A DNA stretch of 64,000 nucleotides, taken from Armatimonadota bacterium. Its GTDB lineage: Bacteria > Armatimonadota > Fimbriimonadia > Fimbriimonadales > Fimbriimonadaceae. The notes beneath the pieces are model-generated. The model saw nothing but the letters and a program-made list of their open reading frames with translations. It made no database searches and was not told where the DNA came from. The number at the start of each line of letters is the position of its first letter. The stretch's first letter is position 1. The stretch is taken from contig JAFLBD010000002.1 in NCBI GenBank assembly GCA_017303935.1, forward strand, positions 682,001 to 746,000. Direction: 5' to 3'. Made by a program: the position numbers and the translations under genes. This document shows, one piece after another, positions 52,625 to 60,727 of this stretch.

Positions 52625-53221
52625 TCAATTTTTATCAATGGAATCGTATGGTGCCACGTAGGGCTTGAACACATAGTCCTGTGATTTGACTTTATCGTGG
52701 CAGTTGATACAAGTTTTCGAATTAGATTTTTGGAAAGACCTATCGGCGTTCGTGATGTGGTAACTCCAAGTGCCTTGGTTCTTGACCATTACGGTCATCA
52801 GGATCGGAGTTGCTGTTCTGATCGCTTCAGCAGCAGAACCTTGCACGGAATTGACATTATTTTGTAAGGAGCTTCGATCGAACTTCTCCTTAACGATGAT
52901 CGTTCCGTCTGGGAATTCCACTGGCTGTTTTGACAACATTGCCTGGGTGCCAATTGGATTGACGAATACGCGGAAAACCTTTGGAAGATGTGGGTTATCG
53001 CCAAGTTGCGCTGAATCCGGACCTTTGCATAGCATGGCGACTGCAGGCGACATATCTTGCGGCACTTTGGTCACTAGAGTCCATTCCCGATAACCTTCAA
53101 TTTGGTTGAGATGCTTTGGCGCTGATACCGAACCGGAACTGGTACGCACTGCTATGCAGCCCGCCAATGCCAGAGGTGCCGTAAGCACCAGCAATCTCCA
53201 CAAAAAAAGTTTCTGAGTCAT
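52625..53221 (-). CDS. Cytochrome P460-like lipoprotein
   Basis: The 198-aa protein has a signal peptide with lipobox L-A-G-C (C22). The middle carries the P460-family pattern F-P-D-G-T-I-I-V-K-E-K, and the C-terminus has C171-I-N-C174-H175, a c-type heme-binding motif, followed by D-Y-V-F. P460 cytochromes oxidise hydroxylamine or bind NO in other bacteria. The cross-linking lysine cannot be placed by eye. It would be anchored to a membrane and exposed outside the cytoplasm. It stands alone. Confidence 0.78.
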   Translation of the reverse strand: MTQKLFLWRLLVLTAPLALAGCIAVRTSSGSVSAPKHLNQIEGYREWTLVTKVPQDMSPAVAMLCKGPDSAQLGDNPHLPKVFRVFVNPIGTQAMLSKQPVEFPDGTIIVKEKFDRSSLQNNVNSVQGSAAEAIRTATPILMTVMVKNQGTWSYHITNADRSFQKSNSKTCINCHDKVKSQDYVFKPYVAPYDSIDKN

Positions 53222-53356
53222 TTCTGAATTGCTTCGAATGAACCGATGCTAAGACCGGGTTCACTTGCAGTGTACGATTGCACTTGCCATGCTGTTACTC
53301 GAAATTGCAGAATTGGGCTAGAAACCGTCCTGGTTTGTGGTCGTCATAATGAAACG

Positions 53357-54007
53357 ATGCTCACCACACTTCTTCTTGGAGCCGTTGATAACACCGAAGT
53401 CCGAACCCTCAAAGTCAACGGAATTCTCGATACCCAAGGCACCACAACCATTACTCGCACGATTAAGCCTTATGGCGAAATGAGCTATGTGATCCATGAC
53501 AATTGGGGGAAGAACGACACCTGGACAGAAACGCTGGTACAAAGCGATGCTTCGGTGTTGTTGCAGCACTCGTTCAAGTGGGTCAAGCCCAAGGGTAACA
53601 ACTCTCTGTGGAGCACAAAGATTGTCGATGGAGTGGCACAGTGGCGCGCGGAAGAATACGAGGGCGAGGCCATTGAGGGTGGGTGGCGCGCGACAAAACT
53701 GTCGGCTGGCGCCGTCGGAGATGCTTCCCTGTGGTGGTGGAGCTTGGTTGCTCCGAAAACAGGCGATAAGGTCGAGCGCAATCGGTTCGTCCCAATGTTT
53801 GGCTATGAATCGGAGGTCGTCACCTATCTGGGAGATAGCGAACTGACCTTTGGTGCCACTTCGGTCAACACGCACAAAGTCCAGCGGAGCTCACCCACTC
53901 TGACCTTGATCGTATGGTTGGATGATGTGGGCATGCCGCTCCGGAGAGAATTCTATCGATCGGGGAGCTCTTCCATTCATCGCGCAGATGTCTGGGTTCA
54001 AAAGTAA
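53357..54007 (+). CDS. Hypothetical beta-rich protein (216 aa)
   Basis: The protein has alternating short strands rich in Trp, Thr and Gly (W-W-W-S-L-V-A-P, L-T-L-I-V-W-L-D-D-V-G-M-P-L-R-R-E), consistent with a beta barrel or lipid-binding type fold. I chose ATG 53357 because CATAAT lies 6 nt before it. A longer frame from 53246 has a Cys-rich, non-homologous-looking extension. No family is recognised. Confidence 0.55.
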   Translation: MLTTLLLGAVDNTEVRTLKVNGILDTQGTTTITRTIKPYGEMSYVIHDNWGKNDTWTETLVQSDASVLLQHSFKWVKPKGNNSLWSTKIVDGVAQWRAEEYEGEAIEGGWRATKLSAGAVGDASLWWWSLVAPKTGDKVERNRFVPMFGYESEVVTYLGDSELTFGATSVNTHKVQRSSPTLTLIVWLDDVGMPLRREFYRSGSSSIHRADVWVQK

Positions 54008-54024
54008 CATTTTTTGAAATGTTT

Positions 54025-54097
54025 CTCGACGCACCTCCCCGAGGCCACGCCCTCGCGGAGGTCGCTTCGCTCCTCCGCTCCGCCTCGGTGCGTCGAG
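54025..54097. repeat. 73-nt palindromic repeat, copy 2
   Basis: Outer arms are CTCGACGCA / TGCGTCGAG, the second stem is CCGAGG / CCTCGG and the inner stem is GCGGAG / CTCCGC. Copy 1 is at 22642-22714. The element opens a 350-nt gene-free stretch (54008-54357) whose only other content I can name is the promoter of the arsR gene. A short frame across it (54014-54268) is not a gene. Confidence 0.85.
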
Positions 54098-54313
54098 TCT
54101 GGGGTGGTTGGGGGGCGGTCGGTGCTACTGGTGGCAGTTCGTATAGACGGCATTGCGGATTGTAGGTGCGTCAAGTTCTGGGATTTTCAAGCAGCGGGTG
54201 TTGGATCTCAGATCTTCATCAAACTTTTGATTCCAATGGAATCCGGTCGCGTCCCGATTTTCGATTAGTTTGAACCTGAAATTTCATTTTTTCATCAAAA
54301 TCCATCTTGCAGC

Positions 54314-54345
54314 TTGACAAAAGAATACTAAATAGTTATATAATC
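54314..54345 (+). promoter_or_regulatory. arsR-1 promoter with 11-nt shared element
   Basis: A perfect TTGACA (54314-54319) and TATAAT (54339-54344) are separated by 19 nt. The -10 is part of GTTATATAATC (54335-54345), identical to the half-site of the inverted repeat before the second arsR gene. ATG 54358 follows 13 nt after the -10. Confidence 0.6.
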
Positions 54346-54357
54346 AAATGGTAATCT

Positions 54358-54693
54358 ATGGCATCCGACAAACTGAGCCTCATCTTCTCGGCGTTGGCCG
54401 ATCCGACTCGGCGAGCGATCTTGGCTGCGTTGGCCCTCGGTCCGCTTCCTGTGGGCGAGATCGCCAAGCCGTTTGACATCACGGAACCGGCGGTGATCAA
54501 GCATCTCAAGGTGCTGGAGCGGGCTGGGCTTGTGGAGACTGACCGGAAAGGTCAGACTAGGCCACGCCAGCTCAACGCTGCGCCTCTGGCCGAAGCGAAT
54601 AGCTGGGTCGAACAGTATCGGCAGTATTGGGAAGCGAGCTTCGACCGCTTGGATGCCTATCTCGATTCAATTCAATCTGGAGAACAATCATGA
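54358..54693 (+). CDS. ArsR-family transcriptional regulator (module 1)
   Basis: The 111-aa winged-helix protein has the recognition region I-T-E-P-A-V-I-K-H-L-K-V-L-E-R-A-G-L-V. The opening A-L-A-D-P-T-R-R-A-I-L-A-A-L is the mark of ArsR repressors paired with SRPBCC proteins. The cysteines of metal-sensing ArsR proteins are absent, so the signal is likely not a metal. It overlaps the following SRPBCC gene by 4 nt (ATGA). Confidence 0.9.
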   Translation: MASDKLSLIFSALADPTRRAILAALALGPLPVGEIAKPFDITEPAVIKHLKVLERAGLVETDRKGQTRPRQLNAAPLAEANSWVEQYRQYWEASFDRLDAYLDSIQSGEQS

Positions 54694-55190
54694 AATACGA
54701 ACCGTTTGTGCTCGAACGCACATTTAAAGCACCTCTGTCCCTCGTTTGGGCCGCATTGACTCAGGCTGATCATCTGGCCAAGTGGTTTGCACCGCAAGGA
54801 ATCACGCCTGGTCGAAACACGATGGACTTTCGCGAAGGTGGATTCTATCATTACGAACTGTTGACGCCGGATGGGGGAGCATTTTGGGGCCGATGGATAT
54901 TCAGAGAGATCGAAGATCAAAAGCGGATTGTGAATCACGTTTCGTTCTCGGACGAAGGTTGCGGGATTGTTGTGCATCCGATGGCTCCAGATTGGCCGCT
55001 CGAAACTCTCTCCAAGACCTCATTTACGGAAGTAGATGGAGGCACTCGGGTTCGAATTGAATGGTCGGCTATCGGCTCAAATCCGGTCGCGCTCAAAACG
55101 TTTGATGATGGCCGAGAGAGTATGACTCAAGGCTGGGGTGGCACTATGGACAAGTTCGATGCTTACCTTCAGAGCATCCAAGCGTCGTGA
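54690..55190 (+). CDS. SRPBCC (AHSA1-type) protein (module 1)
   Basis: The 166-aa START-like protein has F-K-A-P-L-S-L-V-W-A-A-L-T near the start, W-F-A-P, G-G-x-F-x-Y-x-x, and a C-terminal W-G-G-T-M-D-K-F-D-A-Y-L. The fold has a large ligand pocket, and the ligand is unknown. Start ATG 54690 overlaps the arsR stop; the longer frame lies in arsR. ArsR plus AHSA1 is a common pair in bacteria. Confidence 0.88.
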   Translation: MKYEPFVLERTFKAPLSLVWAALTQADHLAKWFAPQGITPGRNTMDFREGGFYHYELLTPDGGAFWGRWIFREIEDQKRIVNHVSFSDEGCGIVVHPMAPDWPLETLSKTSFTEVDGGTRVRIEWSAIGSNPVALKTFDDGRESMTQGWGGTMDKFDAYLQSIQAS

Positions 55191-55191
55191 T

Positions 55192-55677
55192 CTAGAATCC
55201 CATGTGCCAGTCGTGATCGCCAAAAATCGTCTGGATATATTCGATTTGGCTGACGTGACCTGTAGTGTGAAGGTGCGGGGCGTCTAGGAACGCCCTCGCC
55301 GGCACATCTCCGAGCCCGAAAGGCAGAGCCACGATCTTGTCGAGCTCAGACTCAGTAACGCAGGCATAGTAATCGAGAATTGCTTGCCGTGCACTCAAGA
55401 GGTCACTGACCGCTTGCTCACGTGATAGTGTCGTACGGTTGTTCACCCGAAAAACGGCGTCCGCCTCTTTGCTCGTTGGGATGTGGAATGGCGTCCCTTT
55501 CATCTGCGAGAGAATATTGACCATCGCCTCGCTACAATGCGCGACGATCTCCAAAATCGACCGCGAAGTCTCGCTAGGGCGAAATGTGAGCCGGTCATCT
55601 GGCGTCCTCTCAAGTAAGTTTAATAGCCGATCGGTGACCTGGATCAGTTGAGCGGAGGCGGATTCGGGGCTGGACAT
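55192..55677 (-). CDS. DinB-family protein (first)
   Basis: The 161-aa four-helix-bundle protein has D-R-L-L-N-L-L near the start, S-I-L-E-I-V-A-H-C-S-E-A in the middle and H-T-T-G-H-V-S-Q-I-E-Y-I near the end. The histidines at helices 2 and 4 fit a DinB/YfiT metal site. Such proteins are thiol or metal-dependent transferases. It lies tail-to-tail 1 nt from the SRPBCC gene. Confidence 0.83.
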   Translation of the reverse strand: MSSPESASAQLIQVTDRLLNLLERTPDDRLTFRPSETSRSILEIVAHCSEAMVNILSQMKGTPFHIPTSKEADAVFRVNNRTTLSREQAVSDLLSARQAILDYYACVTESELDKIVALPFGLGDVPARAFLDAPHLHTTGHVSQIEYIQTIFGDHDWHMGF

Positions 55678-55701
55678 TTGCCGAGTTTAGCTGAATCGAA
55701 A

Positions 55702-56166
55702 TTAGTTGTCGTTGGTTTCGTGTCCCATCAGATGTCGCGCCGAGTACATCTGACCGGTGTGATAAGCCACGTGGAATGCCATGTACTCCAGCATTCCGCC
55801 CCATGTCCAATCTTCTCGAATCGGCATGACGGCGGAGAGTTCTGGACGTGATTCAAGGATGTGCGCCTTGCACGCTTCGTGGACGCGTTTGACTTCAGCA
55901 TAGAGTTCGGTGGCGGTCAATTCAAGCTGTATCGGCTTTTCGACTGAGTAGAAGTAATACGCAAAGGCGTCGGAGTTCAGTGGGCTCTCGAAGCTGGGGA
56001 GCATCCATCGAATTTCGCCATACGCGACGTGTGCGGCTAGCTCGCCGACGCTGAGGAGCCGGGGGTGCGGGCGAGTCCATAGGTCTTGATCCTGCAATCC
56101 GTCGAACGCCTCACTCATCTCCCAGATCGCCGTGTCGATAGGCTTGATGGCCTCTTCATGAGTCAT
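55702..56166 (-). CDS. DinB-family protein (second)
   Basis: The 154-aa protein is a four-helix bundle similar in layout to the neighbouring DinB protein. It has V-G-E-L-A-A-H-V-A-Y-G-E-I-R-W in the middle and F-H-V-A-Y-H-T-G-Q-M-Y-S-A-R near the end, supplying the usual histidines. It precedes the first DinB gene on the same strand by 24 nt, probably as one operon divergent from the second ArsR module. Confidence 0.83.
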   Translation of the reverse strand: MTHEEAIKPIDTAIWEMSEAFDGLQDQDLWTRPHPRLLSVGELAAHVAYGEIRWMLPSFESPLNSDAFAYYFYSVEKPIQLELTATELYAEVKRVHEACKAHILESRPELSAVMPIREDWTWGGMLEYMAFHVAYHTGQMYSARHLMGHETNDN

Positions 56167-56225
56167 GGGAGAAATCTACCAGACTCAAGTTGCCGAGAAA
56201 ATCCAGAAAAACTATTTAACAACTT

Positions 56226-56253
56226 GATTATATAACAGTTGTGTTATATAATC
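56226..56253 (+). promoter_or_regulatory. Operator: perfect 11-bp-arm inverted repeat over the arsR-2 -10 box
   Basis: GATTATATAAC (56226-56236), a 6-nt spacer (AGTTGT) and GTTATATAATC (56243-56253) form a perfect dyad. The right arm contains TATAAT (56247-56252), and ATG 56260 lies 7 nt later. Binding there would block the promoter, as expected for ArsR autorepression. Confidence 0.7.
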
Positions 56254-56259
56254 ATATGC

Positions 56260-56589
56260 ATGCAGACGATTGACCTCGATGCACCCTTTGCGGCACTGGC
56301 AGATCCCACGCGTCGCGCAATTTTGGCGCGATTGTGTTCGGGCGAAGCGAGTGTCATGGAGCTGGCGGCGCCGTTCAAACTCAGCCAGCCTGCGATTTCT
56401 CGGCATCTCAAAGTGCTGGAATCAGCTGGACTGATTGCGCGTCGGGTGGATAAGACCCGGCGACCGTGCCGCGTTGTTCCCGATGCGGTGGATGAGTTGA
56501 CCACCTGGTTGACTCAGCTGCGGATATCGCTCGAGGCTAACTATGCACGATTGGACCAACTATTGGCCCAAGAGGATGAAATCAATTAG
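56260..56589 (+). CDS. ArsR-family transcriptional regulator (module 2)
   Basis: The 109-aa winged-helix protein is a paralogue of the module 1 regulator, with A-L-A-D-P-T-R-R-A-I-L-A-R-L and L-S-Q-P-A-I-S-R-H-L-K-V-L-E-S-A-G-L. No metal-sensing cysteine pair is seen. I place the start at ATG 56260, since a frame to 56239 would run through the operator. The next gene begins 2 nt after its stop. Confidence 0.9.
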   Translation: MQTIDLDAPFAALADPTRRAILARLCSGEASVMELAAPFKLSQPAISRHLKVLESAGLIARRVDKTRRPCRVVPDAVDELTTWLTQLRISLEANYARLDQLLAQEDEIN

Positions 56590-56591
56590 AA

Positions 56592-57059
56592 ATGGAACCA
56601 TTAAAGATACGTTTAGAAGGGGACACCCAAGTTGTTGTCACTCGTCGATTCGCGGCGAAGCCTGAGGCCGTTTTCAGGGCACATACCGAAGCGGAATTGA
56701 TCAAGCAGTGGATGCTGGGCCCAGACGGTTGGACGATGCCCGAATGCATCAGCGAACCGTTCCCGGGAGGCAAAACAAAGTTTGTGTGGGCCAATGATTC
56801 CGGGGAAAGTTTCTCGCTAACCGCAGAAACGATCTCAATCGATCCACCCCACAGGATTGAGCACGTTGAACGGATGCACTTGCCAGATCCGACGCCAGAC
56901 AACCACGTTGTGACGACTTTTGAAGCCGATGGCGATGGCACTTTGATGACAATGGTGATGACCTTGCCGAATTCCGAAGTCCGCGAGATGATGCTCTCGA
57001 CCGGCATGGATCAAGGGATGGAAATCAGCTATCAGCGAATGGAACGCGTCGTTCTTTGA
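56592..57059 (+). CDS. SRPBCC (AHSA1-type) protein (module 2)
   Basis: The 155-aa START-like protein has R-R-F-A-A-K-P-E-A-V-F-R-A-H-T, W-M-L-G-P-D-G-W and P-P-H-R-I-E-H-V-E-R. The C-terminal pattern differs from module 1 (E-M-M-L-S-T-G-M-D-Q-G-M-E-I-S-Y), as in the AHSA1 subtype in which the protein ends shortly after. It is coupled to arsR-2. The ligand is unknown. Confidence 0.88.
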   Translation: MEPLKIRLEGDTQVVVTRRFAAKPEAVFRAHTEAELIKQWMLGPDGWTMPECISEPFPGGKTKFVWANDSGESFSLTAETISIDPPHRIEHVERMHLPDPTPDNHVVTTFEADGDGTLMTMVMTLPNSEVREMMLSTGMDQGMEISYQRMERVVL

Positions 57060-57137
57060 ATTCTGACGGTGCCCACTGCATGTGAATGTGGTGGGCACGA
57101 CGTTCCTGTCCAGAATCTGGCATCATTTAAGTTATCC

Positions 57138-59030
57138 ATGCCAGAAATCAACAGTGCTTGGTTTGCTGGACCAAAAGCCGAAAACGCCGATTGGTTCACC
57201 GATCTGTTACAAAAAGTAGCTTGGGATTACTATTTTTGGCGTCGTAACTATTTCCCAGGCGATGGCGCCGTCATCGGCTCAAGCGATCGTCGTCCGCAAG
57301 AAGATTTCCGCGACAATTTTGAAGACCGGCTGTTCGAACTTCTCGGCAAACTGAAGGGCGACTGTCCGTTTCATAGCCCGAGATATGCCGGGCACATGAT
57401 CGCAGAACAAACTCTCCCCAGCATCGCGGGTTACTTTGCCGCAATGCTCTATAACCCGAACAATGTCACGAGTGAATCGGCTCCGGTGACCGTTCAAATG
57501 GAGCTTGAAGCGGCACAAATCATCGCTTCAATGCTAGGGCACGGGCCAGATGGGTGGGCGCATCTGTGTGGCGGTGGGACTGCGGCCAACATTGAGGCGC
57601 TTTGGGTGGCCCGGACAATGTTGTACTTGCCATATCTTGTCGCGGATTTGAAGAAGCATCTCGGCCAATCGGACCAACCAAATCTTCATCAAAACCCCCA
57701 GGATTGCCTTCTTGAACTGGAGAACATCTTTCTAAACAGTGGTACTCCCGAAGCCACGATTCGTCAGTGGATTGCGAAATCTCCTGCGAATATCGCTCAG
57801 TTCGGGTTCTCGGCGGTAGAAAGGTATTTCAATCTTCGCCCCGTTTTGATCGTGCCTGAATCGCACCATTACTGCTTCGATAAAGCCATGGACTTGCTCG
57901 GCCTAGGTCGGGAATCGCTAATTCGGGTTCGGGTTAATGCTGACTTTCGGATGGATGTGTCCCACTTGGCAGAGATTTTGGAGCAATGTGAAGCGGTAAA
58001 TCGCTCTGTTCTTGCGGTCGTGGCAGTGATGGGCACCACAGAAGAAGGCGCGATCGACCCGCTGGAGAAGATTGTTGAACTTCGGAAGAGTCGTGAAATT
58101 AGCGGAAAGAGATCGTTCTGGTTGCACGCAGATGCGGCTTACGGTGGCTATCTGCGGAGCATGATCCTTCCGGAGCGTATCGGGCTCGGGCATTCTGACG
58201 TGACAACACAAATCAATGGTCTTCCAGAGAATATTCAGCTTCAATTGCCCGAAGGGACTGCCTGTGATTCACTCGCTGCGATGGGAGATTGCGATTCGAT
58301 CACGATCGATCCGCACAAGCTCGGCTACGTGCCTTATCCCGGCGGCGCGATCAGTTACAAGTCGGCACGTGTAAAGCCGATAGTAAAGCAAACCGCCCCA
58401 TATCTTGAAGATAATCGTGCCTCGTATAGCGCGGACATCACAAGTGGTCAGATCGGGATGTTTTCGCTCGAAGGGAGTCGCCCGGGGGCAATGGCGGCAG
58501 GAGTCTGGCTGAGCCACAAGTCGATCCCACTGAACACGAGTGGTCATGGCATTTTGATGCGCGAAACCATCCGAAATGCGTGTCTGTTGCATGCGTTGCT
58601 TTGCGCAAAAAAGTCTAAATCGGTGGAAGCTGTGCCCCTTTGCACGCCTGGTTCTAACATCGTCTGCTATGCGTTCCGAGCGAACGGATCGATGGATCTG
58701 AAGTCTATCAATCGCTTGAATCACGCGATCTATGAACGAATGAGTATTAACTCTGCGGATCAAGAGAGCATTCATTCAAAGTCATTTTTCGTGAGCCGAA
58801 CGACGCTAGCGCCAAATCAATATAGTGTGGAGGCCACTCGCGAATTCCTATCAAAATTGGGCGTAACCGAGGCAGAATTTGCTGAATCCGGGGTCTTTTT
58901 GCTAAGAAGTGTGCTGATGAACCCCTGGTATGAACTAGCCGCACAGAAGGGGAATGCTGTTTTGGAACAACTGGTGGACTATCTGTTCGAAAAGGCCGAA
59001 ACTCTACTGGAACCAATGCGGGCGAAATGA
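57138..59030 (+). CDS. PLP-dependent group II decarboxylase-like protein
   Basis: The 630-aa protein has the aspartate-aminotransferase fold. The PLP lysine is K394 in D-P-H-K-L-G-Y-V-P-Y-P-G-G. The cofactor aspartate lies in H-A-D-A-A-Y-G-G-Y, and G-G-G-T-A-A-N-I-E-A-L-W also matches the group II decarboxylases of aromatic or acidic amino acids. Family members are usually 450-550 aa, so this is somewhat long. Start ATG 57138 matches the fold start. Substrate cannot be assigned. Confidence 0.83.
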   Translation: MPEINSAWFAGPKAENADWFTDLLQKVAWDYYFWRRNYFPGDGAVIGSSDRRPQEDFRDNFEDRLFELLGKLKGDCPFHSPRYAGHMIAEQTLPSIAGYFAAMLYNPNNVTSESAPVTVQMELEAAQIIASMLGHGPDGWAHLCGGGTAANIEALWVARTMLYLPYLVADLKKHLGQSDQPNLHQNPQDCLLELENIFLNSGTPEATIRQWIAKSPANIAQFGFSAVERYFNLRPVLIVPESHHYCFDKAMDLLGLGRESLIRVRVNADFRMDVSHLAEILEQCEAVNRSVLAVVAVMGTTEEGAIDPLEKIVELRKSREISGKRSFWLHADAAYGGYLRSMILPERIGLGHSDVTTQINGLPENIQLQLPEGTACDSLAAMGDCDSITIDPHKLGYVPYPGGAISYKSARVKPIVKQTAPYLEDNRASYSADITSGQIGMFSLEGSRPGAMAAGVWLSHKSIPLNTSGHGILMRETIRNACLLHALLCAKKSKSVEAVPLCTPGSNIVCYAFRANGSMDLKSINRLNHAIYERMSINSADQESIHSKSFFVSRTTLAPNQYSVEATREFLSKLGVTEAEFAESGVFLLRSVLMNPWYELAAQKGNAVLEQLVDYLFEKAETLLEPMRAK

Positions 59031-59050
59031 ATGTCATGATGGAATAGAGC

Positions 59051-59464
59051 ATGTGGTCGCGTAGAACTTGGATAGCGATCTTTTGCACCGTAGCACTGAT
59101 CTTGCAGGCCACGGTGGGATTTGCTCTGTCAATCCAGTGCCTCGTCGATTGCTCGCGCCCCGCACCCGTTCCGACTACTGGCTGCTGCCAGAAAAAGCAA
59201 AAATTGCCTTCTCCGGAGGGCAAGCACCATAGTGATTGCAAAGGGTGCTGTGGAGAAGTCTCTGGTGCCAAGTCACCCGTTTCGGTAGGGCTTCCGCAGT
59301 TTGTTGGCTTTAGCCTACTGAAACTCGCTCCGGTCTCGACGCCGGTGATCGCTCTCAATTTTGATCAAATAGATGCACAAAAGCACCTATTTGCCGGCGA
59401 TTCTAGTCCGCCGACGAGTAGCCCACCGGACCGGATTTCTGGCCGTGCCCCTCCTGTGAACTAA
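59051..59464 (+). CDS. Secreted Cys-rich protein, DUF2946-like
   Basis: The 137-aa protein has a signal peptide (I-A-I-F-C-T-V-A-L-I-L-Q-A) and cysteine clusters C-L-V-D-C, G-C-C-Q and H-H-S-D-C-K-G-C-C. The C-terminal P-P-D-R-I-S-G-R-A-P-P resembles DUF2946 proteins, which often sit in copper-related loci. Metal binding is inferred from composition. It is the first gene of the candidate metal-handling cluster. Confidence 0.6.
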   Translation: MWSRRTWIAIFCTVALILQATVGFALSIQCLVDCSRPAPVPTTGCCQKKQKLPSPEGKHHSDCKGCCGEVSGAKSPVSVGLPQFVGFSLLKLAPVSTPVIALNFDQIDAQKHLFAGDSSPPTSSPPDRISGRAPPVN

Positions 59465-59516
59465 TCGATAACACCCTCTTTTCGTTTAGGACTTTTCACA
59501 TTCACAGGAGAATAAA

Positions 59517-60716
59517 TTGAACCAAATCAAAGCTTTGTCACTGGCGTCGGCCATTTGTGCCGCGTCGTTTTCATCAGCTGTCATGCCTTTGCCAGCATTT
59601 CTGGGCGCACCCGCTCAAACTCAAGTCACTGAAGTCAAGCATCAAAAGTATCGCATCGAGTTGCTTGTCCCTGAAGAAGGAGTATTCGCTGGCGAAGAAA
59701 TTGACATCGAATTTAGAATCACTGACACCACTCAGAAGGATGAGCTGCAAGAAGATCTCGGGATTGCAAACGTCGAGTCATCCGCGGTGGTCACCATGCC
59801 AAGCATGGCGGGGATGCCAGCCCAGATTCCAGAGATTCACCGAGAAGGGATTCCAGGCTATTACGGCATGCCGCTGTTCTTTCCGCATGGCGGCGACTAT
59901 CAGATCAGTCTCAAGCTGAAATTGCCTACAGGCGAGATGATCAACGCAATCTTTCTGATTCTCGTTCAAGATGAAAGGCCCGCCGGAAGCCAGCCCACTC
60001 CTAAGCCGTTTTGGCTGAAGGTACTCGGTTTTCCGGCTAATGCGGCAGCTGGACAGCCGGTCGACTTGAAACTCCGGGTGATCGACCATAAGACAGGATT
60101 TGTCCAAAAGGACTTTCAGACCGTACATGAGCAGAAATTCCATCTCTTGATTGCGAGCGAGGACCTCGGATGGTTTGCCCATGAGCACCCAACGATGGCA
60201 CCGGACGGGACATGGACCTACCGAGCGACCTTTCCCGCGAATGGGAAGTACTTCATTTACGGCGACGTCGCTCCGACCGGTAAGGGGTCGCAAATCTTGG
60301 TTTCCCATGTGAATATCGCCAAGGGACCGAAGCCGAACTGGAATACAAAGTGGAAGGCGAACTTGGGGCCAGTCTTGGTCCAGGGCGTAAACGCGAAAAT
60401 GAGACCGATTGATCTGCCCGTCCCAATCGGCAAGGGAACCGTAGTCGAGATTGCACTAACTGACACCAAGGGGAAAGCGGTTCTGGATACAGTTCCGTGG
60501 CTCGGAGCTGCGGGGCACCTGATGATCTTGCATCGCGACGGCCGTACTGTTGTTCACAGCCATCCCAAGGAAGATGAAGAAGCCACGCGCTTGGCACGAT
60601 TGGGCAAATTTAGATTCACCGCCAGATTTCCGAAAGCTGGGCTCTACCGAGCATACGCCCAATTCAGCCATCATGGAAAAATCAAAACCTTCGGGTTCGG
60701 GATAGACGTTAGGTAA
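59517..60716 (+). CDS. Secreted YtkA-like protein
   Basis: The 399-aa protein starts with TTG preceded by CAGGAG. It has a signal peptide and two or more Ig-like beta domains. Features such as E-H-P-T-M-A-P-D-G-T-W-T-Y and F-P-K-A-G-L-Y-R-A-Y-A-Q-F-S-H-H-G resemble YtkA-like copper-locus domains. Histidine and methionine residues are frequent (M-P-S-M-A-G-M-P, H-S-H-P, S-H-H), which suits copper binding. It is the second gene of the cluster. Confidence 0.6.
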   Translation: MNQIKALSLASAICAASFSSAVMPLPAFLGAPAQTQVTEVKHQKYRIELLVPEEGVFAGEEIDIEFRITDTTQKDELQEDLGIANVESSAVVTMPSMAGMPAQIPEIHREGIPGYYGMPLFFPHGGDYQISLKLKLPTGEMINAIFLILVQDERPAGSQPTPKPFWLKVLGFPANAAAGQPVDLKLRVIDHKTGFVQKDFQTVHEQKFHLLIASEDLGWFAHEHPTMAPDGTWTYRATFPANGKYFIYGDVAPTGKGSQILVSHVNIAKGPKPNWNTKWKANLGPVLVQGVNAKMRPIDLPVPIGKGTVVEIALTDTKGKAVLDTVPWLGAAGHLMILHRDGRTVVHSHPKEDEEATRLARLGKFRFTARFPKAGLYRAYAQFSHHGKIKTFGFGIDVR

Positions 60717-60727
60717 GGAGGACGACC

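Noticed and set aside
54014-54268. 84-codon frame starting in front of the palindromic repeat
   Set aside because: It runs through the hairpin and has no ribosome-binding site or protein-like composition.
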